Shown here in pieces: positions 13,201 to 25,200 of a DNA stretch of 64,000 nucleotides. The notes beneath the pieces were generated by a model that saw only the letters and a program-made list of their open reading frames with translations, was not told the origin of the DNA and searched no databases. The stretch covers positions 19,732 through 83,731 of the forward strand of contig ARYC01000824.1 in assembly GCA_000711775.1 (NCBI GenBank), in the 5' to 3' direction. This stretch comes from Oxytricha trifallax. Its lineage: Eukaryota > Ciliophora > Spirotrichea > Sporadotrichida > Oxytrichidae. Position 1 is the first letter of the stretch. Each line of letters starts with the position of its first letter. The position numbers and the translations under genes are program-made.

Positions 13201-16200
13201 TATGTTAGAGAGATTTTGATCATAAATCAATCTAGTAAAGACATATGAAGGAGCACAGAGAAGCCAAGCCCACTGTGTACCTAAAGCATGATAAAATCGA
13301 TGGAAATTATGATTGTTTTTAGTGTTAAGCAATACTCTCACACAAAAAACTTGAAGAAGCATTTTTTTAAAGCATACAAGAAAGCTAAAAAAATTGAAAA
13401 GAATGAAGTTGAGCAGAAGCTTCTCAACAAAAGAGAAGCAATGGAATATTATAAGATTGCAGTGCCTGAAAAGCAAGAGAGTTAGAATATGTAAGGAGGC
13501 ACGCAACAACTGACCTCTGAAATAACAAAAAAAATTATAAAAATTCAATACAAAAAAATACCAGTTCTTTCTTAAAATGACTTAGACACTTCACTTCAAA
13601 GCTACCTTGTATTAATAGACTCCTTTTATAAAAAAGATATAAATAATCATCAATATTCATACAAGGTGTATCCCTTCAACTATCTCTTTAGTGATAAATA
13701 CTAGATGGAGTTTACAAATGAGTATCAAGTCTCACTCAAGCAAAGTTTAAGGAGTGTAATTACTTGATCAAGCTAGATGCTGTTCTCTCCAAAGATACAT
13801 GCTGCTTTTAGGCTCAAACTCTATGTAATAACCCTCAAAAATTTCATTACTGATCAAAGGAATATAAGTAGCTTGCTTTGAAGCAACTTAAACCTAACAA
13901 GGTATAAAAGAGTTACATAAGTTAGGCTTTGTTTTTAGATATTTAAAGCCTGAGAATATTATGATAAACTTCTCGCCTGTAAGAGTGACAATAATTTACA
14001 TAAACAGAGCATTAAGGGTATCAAGGCTAGGAAGTGTTATGGGAACTCCAGGCTATTATCCAGTAAAAAATTTTGGAGAGATGGAGACTTTTAATTTAAT
14101 TTGTGGGCAATGGCAGCGATAATAATAGAGTGCGATATGTATCGAAACGATTTACTACTCAAATAAGTTTGAAAAGGATGCGAATCAAAGAATTAAGCAA
14201 TTTATAGATAAAACAAGAGTATCTCAGTCAATGAAATAGATGATAGAGTAAATATTAATCAAGACAAATCATCGATCAGACATATCAATAGAATAGATAG
14301 AGTTGTGGTTAAGAAAGATAAACTTCAGACTTCTCTCACATGATCCAAAAGTGCATTTTGAGTGATTAAATTAAATAAACTTACTATATATTCTACATTA
14401 AAACCTATTATATCCCCAACCCCTAATAAATTCCCTACAAATCAAAGCACTTATAAATCTCATTAAGGAGTTCTGGGTTTTAAATGTTTTTTATTATTAA
14501 ATTAATTTTAGTTTCTTACATCAATTTAATATTAAGATATTTTTTTAATTTTTTTTTTTGCAATATTCATTCACGAACGACGATAAGTAAATTTATGATA
14601 ATGTTACTTGCAACAACTGTACATTATTTATTTTGTAGTAAATTAAATAAAGTATAAATGTTAATAAACCTTTATAATTGTCATTTAATATGAAAAATAT
14701 AGCACATTTAAATTAAGCACTTTTAGCGAAATCTAAGCTTACTAAAGATCTCCAATAATTCAATAAAAAAGATATTAATTTTATTAATTAATCAATAATG
14801 ACAATATCAGATTATATGGTTAGTAAACATTTTTTAATATTTGTTATATGTCAATCATAAAAGGTTATTATAATTTTATCACTATTGTAATATTACAATT
14901 TAATTATGAATCCAAAAATCAATAAAAATATTAATTATTTTATATAAATTATTTTTATAACAGTAATATTTCATCTTGTAACTTTAACGGAATTATTTAA
15001 TTATATTTGTTATAATCGTGTTGTAAGAAGAGAATAATTTTAAATTTATTTATTTTATTTACAAATATTTTAATAATCCATTCAAATGCAGTGCAGTAAA
15101 TTTACTTTTTTTTAATTATTTATTACTTGTAATTTGTGCAGGATTCGACCTACTTTATCAATAATTATAATATTATTTATCCAATGACTAAATTCACAAT
15201 GACAGACTCAAGTATTAATTTTGATAGATTACCTGATAATTTATTATAAATTATATATTGATTGAAAAACATTCTTAACACTTCATATGATTCTATGAAA
15301 TTAAAGAAATATAAAGTTTTATTCTCTTTTATGATTAAAACTAAAGTTTAATGAGACTTTCGAATATATTATTTTTAGAAATTACTCTTGATATTCTAAA
15401 GCTTTAATTTTATTTTTAATTTGTTTAATAAATAAATAAAATTTCAAAAATGAAGTATTTTTTTATTTTATTAGACATTTAATCTTAGTTTATAACTGAA
15501 GACTATTTGGAAAAGAAAAACTAATATATTTTTCTAGATTTTATAAACAAAATTGAATTGGATACTTTATTATAAAAAAAATTATTTAGATATAAAATTT
15601 TTATATATATTTTTCCCCAAAAAATATGAAGAAAAGTAAATGCGTTTTTTAATAAATATTCAAATAATTTACATATAAAAATAATTATCATTTAAATTAA
15701 GAGTAAATATTATTGATAACCAGAATCTTATTCAAAAAGTCACATTTAACGTTTACACTTTCATTTATACTTACAGAGAGCTATCAGAAATTTTCATTCA
15801 AGGAAAAATTGAAAAAATTATTATTTTAAATTCAAACCCATTAAATTAAAAATATATTAAATTTTGTTTTTAAAAAAATAAATTAAATATAAATATAATT
15901 TAATAATAATATTTAAGAATTTTAGAACTTTTTTATAGATATTTTTTGTAGGCCATCATAAATATCTGAATATAAATTGAGTCGCATAGAATTATTTTAT
16001 CATAACAATGTTTTTAATGAAAATCTTCTTTCATTTTTTAATGGATTTTAACTTTTATAATTAACCTTATAAATAATTATAATAATTTTTTTTAAATACT
16101 TTTGTAATATTATATTAAGGCAACACTTTTACATCATCAAGAATTTTTGACGAAGCTTTAGGCCTCAAATTTTTGCAATTAGATTCAGTAATTTCCTCTG

Positions 16201-19200
16201 GTGATATATTTAAAGCAGGTTCAGCAGAAATATTTAAAAGAATAAATATAAGTAAATATGAAATAATTGATGGTGGTACAATTTATTTTAAGAGTAAAAT
16301 ATTAAAGTTTCAGATTCAAGAAATATTTTTAATCTTTTTACGATAAATTGATATTGTAAATACAAAATAGCAAAATATAGTAAATTAAACCAACTATCTG
16401 AAATAATTTAAATGCTTAGTATGATGTAATTTTAGTTAATTTCCTTAATTTGCCATAGGTATATTGAAAAAGCAGCTAATGTTACATTCTCAGGAAACTT
16501 TTAAAAGTTCAATATTTAATTAAACTAGATTTAGGACACTCTGATATACTAAACTGGTGTCATTTAACTATTAAATGTCGATAACGCAACTATATATTGG
16601 AACACTTTATAACAATATAAATTTAATTTACACTTTCAATAGAAGCGCAGCTATATAAGGTGGAGCATTTTATATTTCAGCGTCTAATTAAATCCAAATA
16701 ATTTTAGTTAATGGATAAAAATTTGAGAAAACGGTGATTTGATAAGAAAATTAAATTCGTGTTATTTTTATTATTTAAAATTAATTTTTAGGTTGTTCAT
16801 CAATTTTCATTCATATTTTTTGATTAAAATAAGTAATCTATCCCTATTTATTTCAATATTATGTTTTAATTTAAATATTTTATAAATATTTTGGTGTTTA
16901 CTGCAAATTGTTTTATTTTTTGATTTTATGCCACAATGAAATTCAATACTTTCGAAAACTGTTATGCATACAAATTTTTAATATTTTTAATGAAATATAT
17001 ATTATTAAAAAATATTATAGACTGCTGGAGTCCTATCAATCAAAACCCCATAACCCTTTTAGTAGTTTGAATGAGATTTTGATTGATAAAAGTAGACTAT
17101 TAAGGCATGCTTTATTAGGGTTTTAATAGGGTTTATATAGGGGTTTTATGTTTAAATATTATTAATTTAAGTGAGTATATGCGAGGTTTGGGGTCAGCTT
17201 ATGACTATGAGTATATAGATTTATGTTTAAGTTGCGATATGGATGTGATGGATATTGTGAATAACTCAAGCCTGTTCTAAATTATACGTCTATAGCAAGG
17301 CTGCTCCATAAATCTCCAGCAACTGTGAGGTCTCATTGTCTATTAGTATTGAATTTAAAGAGATAGTAGCTTAATTCTAAACCAAAAAGACCTCTAAAAT
17401 TTTAGCAGCATCATATTGATTATCTAATTAATGATAAGACTCTTAAATACTGGGCTCATTTCTCTCTTTTTCCTTTTTTAGCTCTGATTTTTCATCGCCA
17501 ATTTCCTGAGCTTCATATTTCTGCTTAATCTATAGCGGACATATATAAAAAGAACGGAACATCTTACAAGACAGTCCATCGCATTAAGAGAGTGATTGAC
17601 TTTAATGTTCAATTATATAAGACTAATTTAAATTATATATTCCAATAAATGCAGAGGTCTTAAGAGCATAATATAAAGTTCATACACGCTGATTAGGCAG
17701 TATTCACCTTTAATACCTTCATATCAATGTCTTGGTATAAGAGGTACAGCAACATTGAAGTATATGATTAAAAGGTTAAGGTTTAAACTCATGCAATACT
17801 TGGAGGAATAACTGAAGATAGTGGCCTCGAGACTTATGTTATTCACCCTCGTTCTATAAAGACTGAATAATATATCAAATTCTTGCAATAACTCAGAGAT
17901 AAGTACGCTGACTAAGAAATTATTCTATTCGTTGATAACTTGTCAGTTCATAAAACTAAAGACTCAAGGAAGGAATATGAAAGGCTAAATATAACACCTG
18001 TATTTAATGTTCCTTACAGCCCTTAGTTCAATGGAATTGAATTGTATTGGGGGGTTATTGAAAGGTCATTATAAGAAACTACTACTCTATCAATTGATAG
18101 ACAACGTAAAGATAGATACAGAAGATTTTATTAAGAGAGTCAGTTTTGATAAAGTTAAAGTATGCGCAAGAGAAGGGAGATTTTGTGTTATAAATAAGTA
18201 TAAGATTTAAACGAATGAATAAGTTCACATATTAAATTTGCCCGTAAAGGGATTTAGCTTCTCTTTCTTTTCTTCCTCTTAAGGCTTGCTTGGGCCTATG
18301 TTTCTTCTCTTAGTACCAGCTCCTGCATATATGTTCATCTCTTCTGGCTTATATAAATCTTTGAAGAGCCTCTTACTCAATTCATATTTTACTTGAGACT
18401 TTCTTTCTCTGTTTAATTTGCTGCACTCTATCACCAAGTATATAGCAATACCAGGTTTTTCTATAAAGTTAGAAGACTAAGCTTACTTGAGATGAAAGGA
18501 TGCTTTTGAAGTTCCTACAGCCAGGTGTCACTTATTTTAATACCTTGCTTCTCTTTTTCTTCAGGAGAGATGCGTAGCGTTTCTTATGAGCTTCTTAAAT
18601 AACTTCATTTAAGTACTCAGATTTCAGAGTTCCAAGAACACAAAAGAAGAAGTTTCTCTCTGGCAACTTATTAGAGAGCTGTAGCTTTGATGGAAGGTAA
18701 AGAGCTACGTCCAGATCACTCAGAGCATCGTCATACAGGTTAGTCACTGATATTTCAGGGTAGTTAGGTATCTTTATAATCCTAATTTCATTAGACTTAA
18801 AAGCTTTTTTGTCTTCACTCAGTAAGGCTTTTAAGAATGAGATTTTAGTTCCTTCCTGGGTTGACAAGAACAATACAACTATGGTTAATCTATTAGTATT
18901 AGTTAAAAATTTACCTTGCTAAACCAAGTACCTATAGAGGTCCTCTTTACTTAGAAATTTCCCTATTAAATCTTGAGATTAAATTCTGTTCATTGCATCA
19001 TTCATAGACTCCATATTGCTTCCTCTTTCTAGAAATGTTAATGAAATTTAAAATTATGGATATCCATTCTAAGTTCTTAAAATCTTACTACTAAATAGGG
19101 ATGACCTACTGGAGGTCAACCTTGAAAATATATGAGTAGAAGCATTGAAAAACTTGCTCCAAGTTTCACAGATTGATTTCCATTTTTATCAAACTTTCTC

Positions 19201-22200
19201 CATTAAATTTCTCTTAATATGTTTAATTATTTTAGGAGGTCCTCCAAATTAAGTTCGAACTTTATTAGGAGTTAAATTTTAAGGTTAAAACTTTATTAGG
19301 AGCAGATTAAATTTAAAAATGTTTAATAATTTTACCTCCAAATTAAGTTCAAACTTGATTTGGAGGACCTCCTAGAGAAACAAAACTTTATTAGGAGTAA
19401 TTTAATTTACTTAAATGTATAAAATTCTCATAAAAATGTTAACTTACATTTTTTTATGATTAATTAATTTTCTTTCCTCTCAACAAAGAATCTACCAGAG
19501 TGTCTTATACTCTACTATAATAGTTTATCTCGGTAGATTTTATCAATATTATAATAAAATATGTCAGCAAACTAAAATGAGCGCTAACCTGTTAAGAAGA
19601 GCGGCATTACTTGGATCAAGCCAATAAAAGTTATCATTCCAGCAACCAAGAAAAGTAGAGACCAGAGACGCTTATACTCAGTAGGAGCCTACTTATGACA
19701 ACTTTGACCAGTCTAGCTTTAAGATTTAAATATAAGTTAAGTAGGAGGTTATCATAGAAGCTTGCAAATTGAGGAGGAAGTTAAACAACACACCATAGAG
19801 AATTAATAAATACCAGCCAAAGTTGACTATAAATGCAAAAAATGCAATAAAATTTTCCCTTACAAGTCAACTTATAAGAGACACTTGAGAGATATACACA
19901 ACGATATGCCAAGGTTATATCTCAAACATTAAAAGAAAGATGGGAAGTATGTCTGTGAGTTCTGTGAGAAGCCATATTCTCATACTAGAGACCTCAAAGT
20001 GCACTTAAAGAAAAAGCACAATTAAAGTTTTGTCTTTATTCATGACCTACAGGGAATAGATTCCTCTAAAAGAGAAGATCAAGAAACCCAGTGGAGTCTC
20101 TTAAAGTTAAAGTCTACAAGTAAGTTAAAATAAAGAAAGCAGTCAAGAACATTCCAGTCTCTGAGATCAATAAAATCATGGTTAAAATAGAGGCAATGAA
20201 GATTCCTATATTAAAAATCATTGACTTAGATTCTTGCCTAGAAAGCTACCTCACTCTTGAAGATAAAATAGAGAAGAGAGTCATTACGGATGACTAATAT
20301 GCTTACAAGATATATCAATTCAATTACTTCCTTGCTAATGACAAGTTCCAAATGGAATTTGCAAAAGAGTATTATGCTCTTTAAAAGGCAAAGTTAAATC
20401 AGTGCAGGCATATCATCTAGCTTGATGCTATTTAACTTGATAAAGATCATGTAGCCTTCAGGCTTCCGTTACTAGAAATGACTTACAGAGAATTCTTATC
20501 TGACAATAGATGTCAAAGATAAATTAGCTAAATAGTATAGCAGATAGTTGAAGGAATTGAAGAGCTTCACAAGCTAGGTTATGTTCATAGAGACTTAAAG
20601 CCAGAGAATATCATGTTGAACTTTTAGCCTCTTAGAATTTATATTATAGACTTCAACAGAGCTCAAAGAGTGCAAGCCTCTGCATAAGGAAATGTATACG
20701 GCACTCATGGATATTTCCCACAGAGAGAGGATCGGAGAGATGGAGACACTTAATGGGATATCTGGGATCTAGCAGTAATAATAATAGAGAGCGACATGCC
20801 AAGAACCGATTACTTTAACTGCAGGGGTGAGAGATCTAAGCAAAGAATCAAACAATATTTCGATAAAAATAAAATAAATGGAGGTCTCAGAGAACTTGCA
20901 TACTCAACATTATCAAGCCAAGCTAAGAGAATTAACAAACAATAGAAACAATTAAACATCAACTTAGAAAGATAAAATTCAGAGAACTGCAACATGACTC
21001 TAAGCTTATGTTTGTGTGAAATATCTTAAAAACTCGCTTGTTATACTCACTTAAAATACTAATATTTAAACATTAAACCCCTAAATAAACCCTATTAAAA
21101 CCCTAATAAAGTATGCCTTAATAGTCTACTTTTATTAATCAAAACCTCAATCAAACTACTGAAAGGGTTTTGGGGTTTTGAATGGTTGATGATGCAAACA
21201 TTTCAGTAGAATTTAAATTTACTCACTGTATTATTATAAATTTTTAATCTTCAACATTCAAAAATATATTAACTTCTCTAGGTGGAGGAATTATCGCTTC
21301 TATAAGATAAAAATCTACATTAATTAAATAACCAATCCTTAATATAAAAAATTGCACTTTTAGAGACATAACCGTAGTTATTTAAGGTGGAATATTGTAT
21401 TTGTCAAACTTTTTATATAATATTATATATTATTTAAGTAATAGATTATATTATTATTAATATATTTGAAGAGTATGATTTTTTATTTATTATTTAATGT
21501 GAATGTCATGTCATTTAAGTAAAAGGATGATTAAATATTGAAAAAGTGTCAACATAATTTAAAAATATAAAATATTTTTTTAAAAGAAATATTTTAGACT
21601 GTTATAGTTTACGATTTTTTAAAAATCATTCTTAAGGTTAATAAACATTACTTTTTCCTAAATTTAATTTGTGATATGATTTTTTTAAAAAATAATTATT
21701 TTTAATGTAAACACATAAATTTTTCGAAATAAATTATAGATTTAATTGTGTTAATCTATTTAAAGTAAGGCATCATTCAAGATCTTAAATTAAAGAATTT
21801 TAAATAAAATTTTTTGTAATTATATATATATACATTTACAAGCAAAAAATATGAATAGAAAAATAATATATATTAGAAATTTGTTTTTCAAGTTTCTTTA
21901 TAAAATCTTAGCCTTAATAATAATATATAGCTTAATCAATATTTATATTCTCTAAAAATTATTATTTTTTATTAGAAAATAATTACATATACTTTGAAAT
22001 TTGGGTATCAGTAAATGACTCAACGTTTGACAATATATAAAGTGCTTATCAATAAGGAGGGTTAATATATTTAGCAAAAATATATCACTAATTATTAAAA
22101 CATTCAAATAAATATTTTATTTTAATTAGTTTTAGACAATTAAAAACATTTAAAATGTTTTTAATTTACTCAAACAATTTTATATGATAAAAAAATAAAT

Positions 22201-25200
22201 GCTATCTTTAATTATTAGTTAAATTTATAATTTTCTTTAATTCTTCAGAAGCTGCTAAGATTTCAATTAATAATATCACAGTGAAGCTTGCTAAATCTGG
22301 ATCAGTAATATTCAAGGATGTGTTTTAATTCCAACAATATTAATAAAAATTAAGAATAGAAGTTATGACTGTAAATTTATATAATGTTTTTAACACATTA
22401 ACGGGATTGATTAATTATGATTTTATAGATCTAAGAATTTTAATATTTCCTGTTTTTAATTATTTTTCTATGGATAGAGTAGGTTATAATTCAATATGAC
22501 TCTATTTCAAACTTAGGATAAAATAATTAAAAAAAATAAAGAGAGTGAGATATAAATAATAAAGAAAGTATCTGCCAACATTTAATTATAATATTCTTGA
22601 AAATTAAACAGAACAAATTTAAATAATAGAAAGAAATTCTATCCAGAATATTTCCTACTCCAATTTAAAGTAATTAACTATAAATTATTTACTCAAAGCT
22701 TATAAATTAATTGATCGATCTTCTATCTTATAAATAATAATAAATTTTAATGACTAATCAATTGAGTGGAGGTATCCTATGATGTTTAGAAGATTAATTG
22801 TTTTAAATAAAACGAAATGTTATTTTAATTAAATTTAAAGTATCTAAAATTAAATTCATTTTTACAATATTTTGAAATTCATTTAATAATTCTTTTATTT
22901 TAGGAAGGAAAAATCTTTTTCAACACTGGCAATATAGATTATGTTTAAATTACAAATTCAAATTTCCAATGTGAGTCTCCTGAGAGTTATGATCCAGATA
23001 AATTAATCTCCATCATTGATCAATTTTTTATTTTAAGAAAAATTATTTATTTTAAATGAAAAAATGTAAAGTTACTAAATTAATCAAGATAAATCTGGAC
23101 AATCTGCGTTTTTCTTCTCAAATATATATATATATATATAATAACTTAGAAATTATTTATCATTAATATAGGCTAAATTCGGTTCAAATAAAATAAAGTT
23201 ATGTATTGCAATAGAGCTTTAAGCGGCGGTGTATTCTATATACAAAATTCAAAATTTTCAGATGATAGCTCTACTTATATATTATTTTCCCAGTTTTGAT
23301 GTAAATAATAGTAGATTAAGATTATTTATATGAGTAAGAATAAATCTAATTATATTTCTTAACAAATCAAATAGGAAATAGTGCATATTAAGCAGGTGTA
23401 ATAGCTGCAATGATGTCATCATTAAATGTGAGTAAAATTCTTTAAACTTTAAATAAAAAACCAATTTTTATTAGATTACGAATTGTACTTATAAGGAAAA
23501 CATAGCTTCAGAAGGTGGAGTAGGAATAATTTATGACTAAAACTTTTTTAAATTAAATAAATCATGTTTAATAAGATTTAGATAATTGACAGAACAAATC
23601 TAACTGGATAGAAATTGTACATCCTGAACAATTATGCAAAATTAAAAGGAGGTGGCTTAGTCATGCAAACCAAATCTCAAATGTATATTAAAATCAAGTC
23701 AAATATTTACAACAAAATCAAATAAAAACATTAATTTATATAGGTTGCTTAGGAAATCAATTTTTCAAGAAAACTACGCATAAGAGAATTCTGCTATTGC
23801 TAAAGTATAATTGAATTGGGAAATTTGAAAAATAAATAAGTAACTGTACTTATAATTAATATTGATAAAATAGATAAATGGAATTATAGAAATACAAATT
23901 AAAACTATATTAGTAATTAATTATAACTGTAATGAATTAGGAGTATTCTTAAGTGTAATTAGATTTAGTATTAATTTAGTTATTTAAATTTAATTATATT
24001 AGTAAAGTGGTCAGGTGGTCAGGTGGTCTGGCATAGTCTTTGGTGGTCTACCGTAATAATATATAAATATATAATTAATCTTACCGAAGTGTAGATCACT
24101 AAAATGGCGTTGCCTCACTAGACACCCGACTCTGTCTCTGACCACACCGCCTCTGTGAAATCATGGTGGGCCCGTGTATCCTGTGAACCTTACTGTTCTT
24201 GCGCCTTATTATGAGCTCATACAGTGCATTGAGAATGTGGAGGTAGCCGAGTGCTTGTAGATCGGCATCTTTGGGGGGCTGGCGTTATTTCCGTTTTTCT
24301 TGAGATCGGCAATGTATTCTTGGAGAGATGTTATTATTGGTACCCTCTCCTTAGTGGCGACACCGGACTTCTGGATCACTTGATCGGCTTAGTTCATTGA
24401 GCTGTGTGCTTTGGCAATGGCTACTTACTGCGACACATCGCCCGAATTCTTCCTAATGTACTCCTTCTTTGATTGTGCTCCTCCTGAAAGTCTCTCGATA
24501 ATGTAGTCATTGGTGACATCGGCAGCTCCTCTGGATCCGCGGTCCTGTATTGATTACTCCATCTCCCGCTTAGCATTCGTATTTGCGATAAACTGCTCGT
24601 AATGGTGAGAGGACCCGGTATATTAGCTTTAGTCCATCAACTGCTAGTGGTCTCCGTTATGCTGCCGCCATTTTAGTGATCTTACACTCCGGGTAAGATT
24701 AATTATATATTTATATATTATTACGGTAGACCACCAAAGACTATGCCAGACCACCTGACCACCTGACCACTTTACTAATATAATTAAATTTAAATAACTA
24801 AATTAATACTAAATCTAATTACACTTAAGAATACTCCTAATTCATTACAGTTATAATTAATTACTAATATAGTTTTAATTTGTATTTCTATAATTTCCTA
24901 TTTTTATCTATTTTATCAATATTAACTGCCACTAATTACATTTGGCTTTAATGATAATTTGATTTGATACACTTTTAATTGTAGTCAGTTATTTAAAATT
25001 TATTATGACCAGTTTAAATTATTGTACCATTTGTACTAAAATTAAATTTTTTTTTAGTTTTTTTAAATATTAAGGCGTAATTTTAAAATAGTGCAAATTG
25101 TACCATTGTACCAATAATGGAATTTAGTTTTTTATAATTGCAAATTGCACTAGAATTGATCAATGCTTATTATTTAAATCATTTAAGCAATTATATATGA

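Larger units (their letters stand above)
10480..14482. mobile_element. TBE1: telomere-bearing element, full length (~4.0 kb)
   Basis: The left end CAAAACCCTAAAACCC follows AAT (10477-10479); the right end is the inverted gggtttta followed by AAT (14483-14485), a 3-bp duplication as known for TBEs. Terminal inverted repeats continue for ~70 bases (ttaatgag, then gtgctttgattt on both sides). Inside: transposase (+), 22-kDa gene (-), zinc-finger/kinase gene (+). TBEs belong to the IS630/Tc1/mariner group; in Oxytricha they are removed during macronuclear development and their transposases are implicated in DNA elimination (established for the family). All three genes here carry disruptions. TIR type matches TBE3 rather than TBE2. 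Confidence 0.93.
17041..21180. mobile_element. TBE2: telomere-bearing element, full length (4.14 kb)
   Basis: The left end CAAAACCCCATAACCC follows AAT (17038-17040); the right end is ggggttttg followed by AAT (21181-21183). The terminal inverted repeats run well over 100 bases (tagtagtttga, taaaagtagactattaagg and aataaagc mirrored on the right) and differ from those of TBE1/TBE3, so this is another subfamily. Gene order is the same. The 22-kDa and kinase genes are the best preserved of the three copies for reading domains. Confidence 0.95.

Noticed and set aside
13162-13548. 128-residue minus-strand ORF in TBE1
   Set aside because: Opposite strand of the TBE zinc-finger gene, Phe/Leu/Cys-rich as expected of antisense to Lys-rich coding.
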